The notes: generated from the letters alone by a model not told the origin. DNA of 64,000 nt from Nematopogon swammerdamellus (GCA_946902875.1 OX336351.1:4895761-4959760), one strand, 5' to 3'. Numbered from the stretch's first letter, positions 31,266-42,330 are shown. Made by a program: numbers and translations.

Positions 31266-31819
31266 GCAAAAAGGTGTGAGGGACTGGTCGCCTGTATGTT
31301 TTTTTTTTAATTTAATCTTTGTGAATTTTTTTTTGAACCCTTCGATAAGTTGATGACAATTCTAGGTATATATTTGTTTTCACATTACACACACTCTCCA
31401 AAGTTATCAAGATTGACCCACTCGCTGTATAGTAATTATCTAGCCGAAATGCTTGCTAAATTTACCGGAATGGGGGTATTAAATTGAAATGCCTCGGTCC
31501 GAATAGTCGAAAGCTTGCCCAAAAGGCTTACAGAAGCCATTAAATGAAGCGGTGTGCTGGGAATCCAGTCAAGGGATAATCTCCTTGTCTCTTTCCAGCG
31601 TAGGATCCACGTGATAGATCGACCAGTCAAAGAGTCTGCGCTATTATCGCTCCCAACGAACGACGAACGCACAGAACAACGATCGGGCCACACCGCCAGC
31701 GGCAAGACTGGTCTGGTTCAAAGTTCCTTGGCAGTCACCTGCGTAGTTCTATTGTTTATTGTTTATTTATTGTATAATTTCACCCTTGTAGGTAACCTAT
31801 ATAAAACAAATAAATAAAA
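31266..31819. other. Unassigned DNA
   Basis: 31430-31740 is GC-richer, with overlapping frames on both strands (31436-31705 minus, 31554-31817 plus), neither with a recognisable domain. The origin is unclear. Confidence 0.35.
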
Positions 31820-32010
31820 TTACAAATTTAAAAAACCCCCGACTCTTAAAAAGTCAAAAATAATTTCCGTTTACTTACTTAAAGGAGTCGGTAGACCGCT
31901 AAGTAAATTCCCGCGCAACTTTTGAGTCTTTATATTTAATTTACTTAGCGGTAAGTAAATTATTTTTGACTTTTTAAGAGTCGGGGGTTTTTTAAATTTG
32001 TAATTTAACT
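31820..32010. repeat. Imperfect foldback, about 55-bp arms
   Basis: aaatttaaaaaacccccgac with ctcttaaaaagtcaaaaataa is inverted at about 31950-32005. The centre also has shorter inverted blocks (ccgctaagtaaatt / aatttacttagcgg). It borders family G at 32140-32290, which shares the gggggtt motif. Confidence 0.75.
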
Positions 32011-32129
32011 TTTATTTCAAGCTTTTTAAAAAAAACCGCATGCAAATCGGTCCACTTTTGAAGATAATAATTTTTTTTATTACTTAATTACTTAATTACT
32101 TGATTACAAACATAGCTAAGAACCATCCC

Positions 32130-32205
32130 GATTAAACAGGCTTCCTAATAAAAAAAACCGCATCCAAATCGGTCCATCCGTTTGGGAGCTACGATGCCAC
32201 AGACA

Positions 32206-32246
<41 letters not shown>

Positions 32247-32295
32247 AACTTATAACACCCCTCCGTTTTTTTCGTCGGGGGTTAAAAATAAATAA
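32130..32295 (+). repeat. Family G fragment with (CA)n tract
   Basis: accgcatccaaatcggtcc, ccgtttgggagctacgatg, a pure CA run at about 32206-32242, then cccctccgtttttttcgtcg. Inverse relative of 1683-1873. Confidence 0.7.
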
Positions 32296-32299
32296 AACG

Positions 32300-32490
32300 C
32301 TTGGACATGTCACATTTCGCCAGTTCTAAATTAAATGCTAAGAAGAACTGACAAACAAATTTCGCAAGTCATAATGTTTTGTTAGTGCCATAAAAGTACT
32401 AACAGAACCTTATATTTAAAGTAATTTAAAACAATAAACCCATACTACCGCTCACAAGAATATTAATATTTACAACATAAACACGAATAC
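32300..32490 (+). repeat. Family I retroposon fragment
   Basis: Diverged copy of 30950-31125. A third, inverse relative lies at about 43780-43890. Confidence 0.6.
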
Positions 32491-33159
32491 TGAAGAATCT
32501 TATATACACCTTTAAAAAATCTACTTTCACTTTAGACATTCTTTTTTTGTGTATTTTGGTATGTGTACTGTGTTTTTGGCAAACTCTTACACTTAAGACT
32601 TAATTAAGTGTAGGAGATAACATATAAATATTTACAAATTGCTCACTTATAAAATATATATAAATTATTATTATATATAGGGCGTGAGCGTGATTTGGCA
32701 CCTGCGGCAATTTCAAAAACAGAATAAAAATAATAGCATATAATAATATTATGTATGCACATGAAATGAAATGAAATGAGATGAAATGAAATGAAATGAG
32801 TTTATTTATCTCATCCAATACATACACACACAGTAGATACAATAAAAACACAATACGGACAAGACAAATTGGACCTGACACAGACTTTGTCCCTCACCAC
32901 CGAGTCCAGGGGCCAGAGGGACGCTGATTTTAATTCAGGCCCAAGTAGGTACACAACACAAATAATATTCTAATATACGCTAATATAGAGAAGAAGAAGT
33001 CTTAAAGTTACAGTACACAAAAACAATAACAAACACAACAATCCATCCGTCCGTCTGTCGGTCCGCACGTCATAATAATACATTTTGGAGGCATAAGGCC
33101 TTGGTTTCATAGCAATAACATTTATGCACATGAAATTGCTTTATCTAAAGTCTAAAGCT
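32491..33159. other. AT-rich DNA with a (GAAAT)n tract
   Basis: atgaaatgaaatgaaatgag at about 32761-32800 is a pentanucleotide microsatellite. Otherwise no gene is seen. Confidence 0.55.
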
Positions 33160-33380
33160 TGATAGATAAAAACGAATGCCCGAGCGATCTTGGCATCGGC
33201 TTCTCTTGTGTGAGGTCTGAGTTTCGAATCAGGTCAGCGTGTAGTAATATAAAAAAAAATAAAGACCATACTCTATTCTGTGACCATACCTTCAGCAGCT
33301 GCTCCATAGTTCGGTTTCCATGTAAAACTGTAGGTGTTTGGCTGGAAGAAATTGCCTAAGACATTAAGTCCGCCCTTGCC
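33160..33380 (+). mobile_element. Diverged tRNA-headed retroposon
   Basis: gcccgagcgatcttggcatc, ggcttctcttgtgtgaggtc and gtttcgaatcagg form a decayed tRNA-like head related to family C. It is followed by gtaaaactgtagg and a family F-like end (gacattaagtccgcccttgc). Confidence 0.55.
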
Positions 33381-34145
33381 ACCCATTCAATGTTATTTAT
33401 TGTTATATATTTTTTCATGTCAACCTCGACCTATAGCAGTGTCGACCGCTGTTTTCCTGTTTCTCCCCCTTTAGTACCTTTGAAGAATTTGGAGTTTTGA
33501 TCCGAGCAGGCTTTTATGCAAAAGTAAGCCTTGTTTACTGACACTTACATTTCAAAATCCGCTTGCACATTTTAAAACACCTTCGCGAGTTGGCAAAGCG
33601 CTTAAGTAATTTCTTAGCTGATCTGGTCAGGAGTTGAGCGAGATTCGATTGATGTTCTACTTAGAAGCCTCTCGCTTTTGACTAAATTACTTTAAAAATT
33701 ATTAAGCAATTTATCAAATGGATATTGATTTTTTTACTTTCATGGACTAGATTTTCTTTACGGGCGTGGTTAGGGGGAATACGACATTTTACGACGCGTT
33801 ACGAGAACTTGTAAAAAAATGGATGCTTTAACGCAAGAGTAAGTGACGAACGAAATATGCTCTATCAGATTAAGTAATTTGCAAATTTAGTTCCCCGACT
33901 AGTCCCTGTCTTAAGGCCTCATACAAAGTAACCAAGCACTATGTAAATTCCGCGGGTGCAAGCAAGATAGCGACAGGCCTTTTTTGGGTTGGAGACAACC
34001 CGAAAAAAAAAACGGCATAAAAGGATGCATCGCACGGAAATTTGTAGCCTTAGCGGCAGCCGGCATAGCGATAGCGTAGGTTTATAAGGTTAGGTTTACA
34101 CCATTTAGGGTTAGGTCAACAAAGAAGAAACTCCTATACTCATGA
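33381..34145. other. Single-copy-looking sequence, no gene
   Basis: No internal matches to the rest of the window. A short hairpin at about 33979-34008 (ttttttgggttg / caacccgaaaaaa). It lies upstream of the supported host exon and could be promoter-side or intronic DNA of that gene. Confidence 0.4.
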
Positions 34146-34149
34146 AATG

Positions 34150-34985
34150 AGTTACCTACCTTTCCATGAACTCCATTCCATTCCATTCCATTCCATTCCA
34201 TTCCATTCCATTCCATTCCATTCCATTCCATTCCATTCCATTCCATTCCATTCCATTCTATTTTATTCCATTCCATTCCATTCCATTCCATTCCATTCCA
34301 TTCTATTCTATTCCATTCCATTCCATTCTATTCTATTCCATTCCATTCCATTCTATTCACTACATATTTACTGTACTTTCTCACGTATCTCATGTTCACT
34401 TCATGCACCACTCCCAAATCCCAAGAAAGTCAGCTAGAACAGAAACTTTTGTGGCATTAAGCTCACCTTTTTTACAAAAATGATATTTTACGTTTTGGTG
34501 TACAATAAAGAATATTTACTTACTTGTTATATAATATTGTCACTTTAAAAAAAAACATTTTTCCTTCCTTCCAGGACTCATCAAACTGCAGATCAAAGTC
34601 TTCTCCCAGTATCACCTTTCCATGAACTCCATTCCATTCTATTCTATTCCATTCCATTCCATTCCATTCCATTCCATTCTATTCTATTCTATTCCATTCC
34701 ATTCCATTCCATTCCATTCCATTCCATTCCATTCCATTCCATTCCATTCTATTCCATTCCATTCCATTCCATTCCATTCCATTCTATTCTATTCCATTCC
34801 ATTCTATTCTATTCCATTCCATTCCATTCCATTCTATTCTATTCACTACATATTTACTGTACTTTCTCACGTATCTCATGTTCACTTCATGCACCACTCC
34901 CAAATCCCAAGAAAGTCAGCTAGAAAAGAAACTTTTGTGGCATTAAGCTCACCTTTTTTACAAAAATGATATTTTACGTTTTGGT
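34150..34985 (+). repeat. Duplicated block with two ATTCC microsatellites
   Basis: Two copies of a unit of about 465 bp. Each starts ctttccatgaactccattcc, runs through an (ATTCC)n array (about 34168-34358 and 34630-34843, with ATTCT variants) and continues with an almost identical 150-bp downstream segment (cactacatatttactgtact, cacgtatctcatgttcac, aataaagaatatttact). The frames of 79-115 codons here are the pentamer read in three frames and are not genes. Confidence 0.9.
34556..34616 (+). pseudogene. Duplicated exon start, copy 1
   Basis: A polypyrimidine tract and CAG (34572-34574) precede gactcatcaaactgcagatc and tcttctcccagtatca, a diverged copy of the supported exon start at 35174. The ATG of that exon is CTG here. 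It is linked to the upstream ATTCC block. Confidence 0.5.
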
Positions 34986-35039
34986 GTACAATAAAGAATA
35001 TTTACTAACTTAATATTTATTGTTTTAATTTTAAAATAT

Positions 35040-35115
35040 TTTTGTTTTCTTTCTTCCAGGATTCATCAAAATGCAGATCGAAGTCTTCTCCCAGTATCGC
35101 GGTTCACTCTAAATA
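35040..35115 (+). pseudogene. Duplicated exon start, copy 2
   Basis: Pyrimidine tract plus AG ending at 35059, then a copy of the exon start that keeps the 13-codon upstream ORF (35071-35112, one synonymous-site and one Pro-to-Leu difference from copy 3). It then runs into AT repeats. It could serve as an alternative 5' exon or be a relic. Confidence 0.45.
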
Positions 35116-35173
35116 TATATTTTTAATATATATATATTTTTTTTTTTAATATATTTTTTTTTCTTTCTTCCAG

Positions 35174-35390
35174 GACTCATCAAAATGCAGATCGAAGTCT
35201 TCTCCCAGTATCGCGGTTCACCCTAAACAAAACAAAAAATACTAAAATCCCTGAACTATACAAAATGAGTGCAGTGCTGAAATGGTGAAACGTGAAACGG
35301 ACTGGTGGGTGCGGGCGCGGGGCAAGATGCTGCTCACGTTGCTACTGCACTGTGTGTACACTGTGACCACCGCTTCTATACCTAGTGCTG
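35174..35390 (+). CDS. First coding exon of a host secreted or membrane protein
   Basis: A tract of T and C with CAG (35171-35173) gives a strong 3' splice site. The exon ends exactly at a consensus 5' splice site, G|GTGAGT (35391). Coding starts at ATG 35282 (purine at -3, G at +4) and runs 109 nt, 36 codons plus one base (intron phase 1). The peptide begins MVKRETDWWVRARGK, then a hydrophobic core MLLTLLLHCVYTVTT (residues 16-30) and ASIPSA. This has the layout of a signal peptide with cleavage near residue 31, so the product would be secreted or a type I membrane protein. The 5' leader in the exon (35174-35281) carries two upstream ORFs, suggesting translational control. I cannot name the gene, and no further exon is recognisable downstream. 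An internal start at Met16 is possible. Confidence 0.55.
35185..35226 (+). promoter_or_regulatory. Upstream ORF 1 in the 5' leader
   Basis: Thirteen codons plus stop, ATG 35185, ending TAA at 35226. The frame is preserved in the duplicated copy at 35071-35112. Confidence 0.45.
35265..35288 (+). promoter_or_regulatory. Upstream ORF 2 overlapping the main start codon
   Basis: Seven codons (MSAVLKW) from ATG 35265. Its TGA (35286-35288) lies just beyond the main ATG 35282 in another frame, so ribosomes that initiate here must step back to reach the main start. Confidence 0.45.
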
Positions 35391-36116
35391 GTGAGTTTTT
35401 ACAATTTTTATATCGGTTATAAAGTGATAAACAAAAAAAAGTTACCAAAATAATAAAATAGATTTTTTTAGAGATGTGTTTTATTTTTTTTTATATTTTG
35501 TTCAGTTTGTATTAATTGTGTATATATTTTTTTATAATTATATTGAATTAATATAAATATGTGCATGTAGAATACAAAAAACGTGAAATTAAATAAATAT
35601 ATTTTTTATTTTATTTTTTTTTATAAATTGTTGCTTATCATATCACTTACAATTATACAAAAATTAACCGCAAATAATTAAATTTTTAGAAGGAAAAACT
35701 ATACCTGTAAGCCTACGCCGACATCGAGTCCGAGTAGCACTTGGTCGTTTTTTTTTTGTATAAAATTACACCTACATGAAAAATTATATATTGTTTAAAA
35801 AATAATAAGCGAATATGCGTTAATGAAACTATAATATAATTTACCCTCTTTGGGTGAAAATAGTGTGCGTATTAATAGTATTAAGAAAAGTATAACGTGG
35901 TACTTTATTAATTTATCATATTATGCACTGCTATACAAAATATATTTTAAATTTTCGATTCAAATTAACCGAAACACACCTCTAAGAAAATGCGCTCCCG
36001 CCATTAAGTTAAGACATTTGTAACTGTCAAATTGGTCTCTTGATTTAAAATACAGACTTTAGAGACACGACGGATCGATGTATGATTTAGCATTAACGTA
36101 AAATCAAATTAGCTTT
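35391..36116 (+). other. AT-rich intron start
   Basis: Begins with the GTGAGT donor. Very AT-rich, with long T and TA runs and no exon signals. Confidence 0.5.
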
Positions 36117-36584
36117 CTATACTCTGTTCGCCCAGTGTGTTGAGAGTGACTCATCGCCCCCCCCCCCCCCCCCCCCGAGGGGGTGAATGCGCGCTACATA
36201 GCTCAAGTCTTCATTTGGAAGTCAATGGACACGGACACATGCGTTTGTTCTTGCCGTCGCGCGCGCAACGCAGTTCTTACCGTAATTGATAAACATTGTT
36301 GACATATACTATAACTTATTATAATACATTTCATTAAATTTTGTATCGAAAAATTCCCAGAATAATACGAATCTCAGTTACTTTTTTTTCGTCTTATTTG
36401 AGAAATTTGGTTATTTCAAAATTATTGCTTTACAAATTTAATTACCTAATTTATTTAAAAAAAAGGAATATTAACTCTGATAACAAAAGTGCATTCGATT
36501 CGGCGCAGTTCAGAGAATTCGCCTCTATGTAAACGCTCATTATTTGCGATGAGTCACTGTCAACACTGGCCGAGCAGAGTATAG
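36117..36584. mobile_element. MITE-like element with inverted ends and a poly(C) tract
   Basis: The left end ctatactctgttcgcccagt...gactcatcgc is mirrored by the right end gcgatgagtcactgtc...agagtatag (about 40 bp, few mismatches, with weaker similarity further in). A run of 20 C lies at 36157-36176, directly inside the left terminus. Non-coding. Confidence 0.65.
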
Positions 36585-36596
36585 GGTTAAAACTAA

Positions 36597-36870
36597 CCAA
36601 ACCGACTAAGGGATAAGGACAAGATGCCGTGCTAAAGGGCGACAGACTCGCCACCTCTCACCTTGGCATGGTACTTCCACCGAGTCATGCAGCAGGTGGG
36701 TGTTCGTGCCTTACTTGCTGCTTGATCGATTGAATCTTGTTCGAATAATTTAAGAAACGTGGTGATCGGTGTTGTGCTGTAATTTACCAGAGTTCTTGCA
36801 GCACAACACCGATTACTCTGCTTACCCCGATTGTCGGGATTCAGCGTGTGTGATATATGTATGTACTAAC
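36597..36870 (+). repeat. Retroposon family B, 5'-truncated
   Basis: Starts gactaagggataaggacaag and runs to gggattcagcgtgtgtgata with an atgtatgta tail. Confidence 0.75.
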
Positions 36871-37454
36871 CAAACCTAACAAAAGGGAACTCAGATTAAA
36901 GATCTACCAATGTTATATACAGCATCCTTCCTTATAAACCCAAGCACATACGTATAACAGCCAGCCATTACCCGCATCCCATTTACAGACTTCATAAAGC
37001 CCAAAATGTCAACGGTCGAATGTCCTGTGAAACGCTTAGAATTTTTTTGCTCCTATCGTTGTAGCCAAAACAATAATGGGTTCGCCCGAGACCCTTTGAT
37101 CTGTTGCGAGTCGCCCGCCGACTATGAGAGCACTTCGGGACGCTTTTTTTGCGAGACCTTCGCCGAATACATGTACAGAGTGATTCAAATAGGCGCGCAG
37201 CCCGACGACCGTTACACGCGAAATGCTGAAAAGAGACATGCGCCTTTTCGTTTTTGATGGAACGCCGGATGGATTTTTAAATTCTTGCTGCTATGTTTGC
37301 ATTATTATTTTAGGTAAATTTTCTTTTTGTGTAAATGATATTGTGTGCACATTTCATTAGATAAAAATTTATTAATTTGTTTTTTTTTATGGAACCCGTC
37401 AACGTTTTCTAGTACACCAGTTAAAATTAAGTCAAATTAAAATAAAACAATAGT
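36871..37454. other. Single-copy-looking sequence, no gene
   Basis: 36960-37260 is GC-richer with an 83-codon frame (37006-37257), but has no known motif and no flanking splice signals that I can defend. The rest is AT-rich. Confidence 0.4.
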
Positions 37455-37920
37455 TTTTTTAGGGTTCCGCGTACGAAACCCTATTATTAAGCCTTCGCAG
37501 TCTGTCCGTCCGTCCAACATTTAAAGGGTTATTTTTGAACCTTAATAGTTAGCCGGTTGAAAATAAAACAGTATTTATTATTATGACGGATATCCTAACA
37601 AATAATAAAAAAATCTCAAATAAAAAAATTAACCCTACAAGATTTTTTATTTTCAATGTTTTTTGTTTTTGTTTTAGCGTTAAAAAGGTGATACATACAA
37701 AAGTCAAACTTGGAGTGATTATAGCGAAAACTCTAAAGTAAAAAAAAAACAAATAATAAAAATTGGCCAAATGTGATTCCGGATTACGCTAAGCATCCCG
37801 AACTGAATGAAAGGCAACATAACTCATTTTTTGGCTAAATATATAACACAAATACATTGTGTGGTGGTACAGAATCCTCTGCGCGCCAGCCGTAGCCGGA
37901 TTTTGTTACGTCTTACTTTT
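37455..37920 (+). repeat. Interspersed family J copy
   Basis: Starts tagggttccgcgtacgaaac, with gtctgtccgtccgtccaac. It ends gtggtggtacagaatcctct and cgtagccggattttg. It is more diverged than the 14-kb copies. Confidence 0.65.
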
Positions 37921-38084
37921 TTTTAATGGGAATTCGCTTGAATGTCATCCCGGCCTTACAGGTGCCTAAGGACCCGACACTTTATTCGCGTCAAAATATA
38001 TGTTTTATTATGTAAACCCAATATGAGTGCGGAGGGACCAATGCTGCTCGATTCAGCCAAATTCACTGTATCACGCGAAGCCAT

Positions 38085-38400
38085 GCTCAGAAAGGCGCCA
38101 TACCAGGCCTCACGCACTCTATGTACTTGCGCGCGCTAACTACCTACCGCCCGGTGGACCGCCGGCGATCTAATTTAGTGGATATTCATCAGCCGCGCGA
38201 AGCAAACCTACACGTTCGCCCACGCAACTGCGCGCAGCTGCAAAGCAATAATCACTTTAGACTCAATCGTTTAGGTACATTTTCGCACGCAGCGATTGGC
38301 GACGTAAAACAGTAGGCTATTCAAGCCGAAGGTATGGAACGTTTTCTATTGAGTGATTTATCTGTAACGAAGTAACTATTAAGTAATCTGTGGCCATACC
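38085..38400 (+). repeat. Interspersed family L, copy 1
   Basis: Shares, in inverse order with 43470-43745, the blocks tgcgcgcgctaactacctac, gcaactgcgcgcagctgc, cgcacgcagcgattggcgac and taacgaagtaactattaagt. About 300 bp, GC-rich in its first half, non-coding. Confidence 0.75.
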
Positions 38401-38920
38401 ATTGGGCAGAGATTTTGATTCCAAATAATTTGAATTATTCATACCTTATCAAGTCTAAATCTTCACCTGTTGTATTTTTTTTTAAGAACAAAAAATGCAG
38501 TCTTTTCTATAAATAAAATTGAAAGAAAGAAAATTCTCCAGACAGTCGATAGGCGATTTGTCTCTCCCTGTACAAGTTGGAATAGAAATGTATTTTTATT
38601 TACTTTGGCGTGTATAGGAGATTTTATACCCCGCCAAGTTCGCAGCACTGGCGCGGGGGCTCGGTGGAAGGACGAAGTAATATTATGCCGAATTTTATTG
38701 CATGCAAAGTGGATGGAATGGAAAGAGATTTGTTTGTGAGGGCTACAAGGCGACTGGAGAAAGTTCGCTTTTATAGACACCTATTCGGAATAAGAAGGAA
38801 ATACAAAGTATTATTGTATTTTTTTTTCCAAGAAAAGGCCGATTTAGCTTTCGTTTTCAGAACAATTTACATCTGTTAAATTATGAATATAGTGTTTTTA
38901 ATTTTTTTATTTCTTTCTTT
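38401..38920. other. Unassigned DNA
   Basis: Overlapping frames on both strands (38463-38780 minus, 38470-38879 plus) without domain features. The block is single-copy within the window. Confidence 0.35.
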
Positions 38921-38923
38921 CCG

Positions 38924-39515
38924 CACGTCTCTGTGCGACAGGGACGACGTTCTACAACCGGATGGTCTCTTTCCAAAGCCCGGCACGCATTATTTAACGC
39001 CGGGAACTGTACTTAATAAAAAAATTGAAGAAAATAAAAGTTTTCGCTAACCAATCAACAAGCCGAGTCAATCGCCAACACATTCCATAATTTCCCAACC
39101 ACACACAAATGTATATATTTTGACACGATTATGCACAGAACACGAGCGTTGTCCGCGGCGACTGTGTCCGGCGGAAGCGCGCGCCAAATCACACCAAATG
39201 TTCCTGTGGCACGAACTTGCACGTCTCTGTGCGACAGGGACGACGCTCTACAACCGGATTGTCTCTTTCCATAGCCCGACACGAATTATTTACCGCCGGG
39301 AACTGTACCTAAAAAAAATTAAGAAAATAAAAGCTTTCGCTAACCAATCAACAAGCCGAGTCAATCGCCAACACATTCCATAATTTCCCAACCACACACA
39401 AAGGTATATTTTGACACGATTATGCACAGAACACGAGCGTCGCCCGCGGCTACTGTGTCCGGCGGAAGCGCGCGCCAAATCACAACAAAAATAGCGGCCG
39501 AAGTTCCGCCCGTCG
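38924..39515 (+). repeat. Tandem duplication, period 296 bp
   Basis: cacgtctctgtgcgacaggg at 38924 recurs at 39220, and the following about 265 bp are repeated with few changes (ccaatcaacaagccgagtca, ttatgcacagaacacgagcg, gtgtccggcggaagcgcgcg). A short piece of the unit is also at 61440-61490. Frames in it on both strands (39055-39594) follow the repeat. Confidence 0.85.
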
Positions 39516-40012
39516 CGCTTTCCAGTTTTTCCGAGCGTGAATTTTGAAAATCAGAGAAAAAAGCACCTAGACACGGCATCGTCATGCAGTGCATAATAAA
39601 AGCGAAGTTTATATATATAAAAAAATAATAAAAATTACGCTGCTAACCCTAAGGCAATTTATTCTCTTAATTAATAAAATTAATTCAATAAAATCATAAA
39701 TTTATGTTATTATTTTAAAAAGTGTTTTAATTTTTTTATCCCCCTTTTAATAGTTAAGTATCTATATACTTATTTTAATTTATTTTTATTTAAAAAATAT
39801 CAAATTATTATTTGATTTATTTTTTTAATACTACCTATAAAGATTATGTTTATTTTCTTCTAGTTTAGCTAATTAAGAATTAGAAGAAATTGAGATTAAT
39901 GTTCTAATTAATAATAATAATAAAAAAATAAATTTATTTGAATTAAAATAAAAAATTAATAAAAAAAGGGATTAAAGGTTTAGAATTAGATAAAAGGATT
40001 AGATAAATAGAT
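39516..40012. other. AT-rich DNA, no gene seen
   Basis: Almost pure A/T from 39600 to 40000, with aataataataataa and polyA/T runs. Confidence 0.6.
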
Positions 40013-40190
40013 AGATAGAAAATGCTTTATTGCTCCAGTAAACATTAAACAGTAACAAGTACATTAGAAAATTTACATAACGTGCAAAGGCGGACTTATC
40101 CCTTACAGAGATATCTTACAGTCAACCTTTGGATGTTTGAGATTCGATAATATAGTGGAATGTAAGTAGGTAGTAGCAAAAGAGTATTAG
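40013..40190 (-). repeat. Retroposon family F copy 2
   Basis: Nearly identical to 13148-13335, including the gatagatagaaaatgcttta end. The two copies differ by a few single-base changes only. Confidence 0.75.
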
Positions 40191-40760
40191 TCGGAAGACT
40201 TCCATACCGCAATCGGTCTTTTTGCGCGGCTTCCGCGCGAGGCCTGCCGTCACTTTGTCCGCCCTATATTAAATAGGGCAGTCGCCGTGGCCGGCTGGCT
40301 GGCGGCGAAGAGCGGTCACTTTGTCCGCACTGTGTTAGGGCGGTCGCAGTGACCGACTGCTGCTGGCTAGGCTGCTACCGCTGCGCTGTCTCTCGACTGC
40401 TGCAGCTGCCTGTGTGGTGAAGAAATCAGCGAATGAGTCGCGAATGTCCGTAGAGGCGACCGACCGTGTAACGTATGCCAGTATATAAATAAATAAATAA
40501 AACTTCTTTATTTCGGACAAATTTGTCCATAACTACACGACATAAAATCGAAATACAAAAATAGACACAAAATAACTAAATAAAAATACACAAGAAAATA
40601 AACATTACAGACAAGGCGAGGAGTGTATGTGGGACCAGTATTGAAACATTCTCCCACATCCACCCCTCACCAGTACCTACATGGGTGAGCTGGAAGAGAT
40701 TGCCATAGGGCAATAACCTCACCCATTGGATGAAGGAAAGCAAAAAGAAACTATGTACTT
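40191..40760. other. GC-rich block and retroposon 3' region
   Basis: 40195-40470 is GC-rich with two copies of a cactttgtccgc block and a 61-codon minus frame of low complexity (Ala and Ser/Arg runs). 40480-40755 looks like a minus-strand retroposon 3' end (aaataaataaataaaactt, gattgccatagggcaataac). Confidence 0.45.
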
Positions 40761-41669
40761 ATCTATAAAATGTTATTTAGCTAGATTTTTTCTTCAAAAT
40801 TGTTATTTGTTATTGTTTTTAGTTATTATCTAGTTTTATTTTTACTGTGTGTTTTGTTATATTGTTTTTATGTCTTCTTTTCATCCAATAAACGGTTATA
40901 TTATTATTACAATTATCGGTCTTCAAAACACAATCTATAGAATATACTCGTACATATAAATATCCGATAATCTGCGACGAACTGAATATATACTATTTAT
41001 GAATATCCTTATGACTCGAGAAAAATGAATCAATCAAGAAGGATGAATCAAGAAGAATTAAATTATAGAGAGAGAATTATGGAGAAATGCAAGTGAATGA
41101 AAGAGAGGAGGAATACATGTTTTATTTCGTAAATATACCTACATAAATGTAAATTAGTTACCGACATTCGGTCAAGATACGCGAATAGAGTAGTGCGACA
41201 AAGATAGACAGCCTTTTGTTATTAATTTCGTCTTTGTGAATTTTGATTTCACCTTCTCGTCAAGACAATGCCTCTTCTATGCATATAATTTTAATCACAT
41301 GTAGAAAATGCAATGAGCGCGGACTTGTCAACTACCTGGCGGCAAACGGGGTACTATGTTCTATTACTCAAGCGGGTTAATGACTTGGAGTTGAATTTTA
41401 GAAACTACATAGAGAAAGCGAGGTAGGTATGTGAAAATTATAAGGCCTTGTTGGTGAATTTTAAAAAGTAGTAAGCGAGGTGTGGAAAAAAGAGAGTGGT
41501 AGGAGATATTGGGAAACAGAAAAAGGAGGATGTGGGTAGGAATCTTTTTATAAAGTGTTTACGTAGAATTATCAAGCTGATTAATTACTGGGAGTTGAAT
41601 TTTAGAAACTAGGGGAAGCGGTACCACAAATTTAAAGGCACTCAGCGAGATGTAGAAAGAGCTTTGAAA
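40761..41669. other. No gene seen
   Basis: AT-rich. 41390-41620 has two similar blocks (ggagttgaattttagaaact at about 41382 and 41591), suggesting an old local duplication. Confidence 0.45.
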
Positions 41670-41870
41670 TTTATTTGATCGATAAAATCCGTAATGACGA
41701 AATACGACAAAGAACTGAGTTAGTCGATATTGCTAAGAAAATTTGCAAGCTGAAGTGTCAGTGGGCTGGGCACATCTGTCGCAGACTCGACAACCGCTGG
41801 AGTAGAAGGTTGCTCGAATGGAGGCCACGTACAAGCAAACGTAGCGTGGGACGTAAAAAAATTTACTCGG
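41670..41870 (+). pseudogene. LINE ORF2 C-terminal fragment
   Basis: An open frame with KLKCQWAGHICRRLDNRWSR and LLEWRPRTSKRSVGR, the C-terminal signature of RTE-like LINE proteins. No upstream reverse transcriptase. It ends in unrelated AT-rich sequence. Confidence 0.75.
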
Positions 41871-41879
41871 TCCAACGAC

Positions 41880-42330
41880 GCTTTAATTAATTAACTAAGC
41901 GGAAATTATTGTTTACTTGTTGAGGCTTTTTGATGATTCGGGTTTATTTTTTAATTAACTTTAATTTTATCAATTTGTGGCCCAATTATTCGATCGCAGA
42001 CCTGTGACTGTGGCGTCGCTAATTGATTACTATATTTTCCAATAGATCCTGGTCGCGTTAGCTCAGCGACCACGCCCGCCGTGGTTTGAACCAAACACAA
42101 TTAAACGAATTACAGTTACACGCACACACAAATTACAGCTAGTACACAATAATTACAGTTTGAATACGCACGTACTCGCCCAATAATGGCGCTCACAAAA
42201 CTGTCGCTAATGACAGGCCGTTTCTGTTTAATTTAACTCAATTATGTGTGTAATTAGAATCTAACTGACACGCCCCCGGGCTCTGGCGCAGAGGGATTTG
42301 AAATTCGAATTTCGTTGTATTTATTTTCTT
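41880..42330. promoter_or_regulatory. Homeodomain-site-rich single-copy DNA
   Basis: Many ATTA/TAAT cores within 450 bp (for example ttaattaattaac, gctaattgattac, acaattaaacgaattacag, aataattacag, gtgtaattagaa), plus unique GC-rich patches and no repeat match. It could be a cis-regulatory element of the nearby gene. This is inference from motif density only. Confidence 0.3.

Noticed and set aside
34082..34969. Frames of 79-115 codons rich in IPFHS or EWNGM
   Set aside because: They are the ATTCC pentamer microsatellite translated, with a 15-base (5-codon) cycle in every frame.
37006..37257. 83-codon frame starting MSTVEC
   Set aside because: No recognisable domain, no supported splice sites, and a comparable antisense frame. 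Single-copy but not convincing as an exon.
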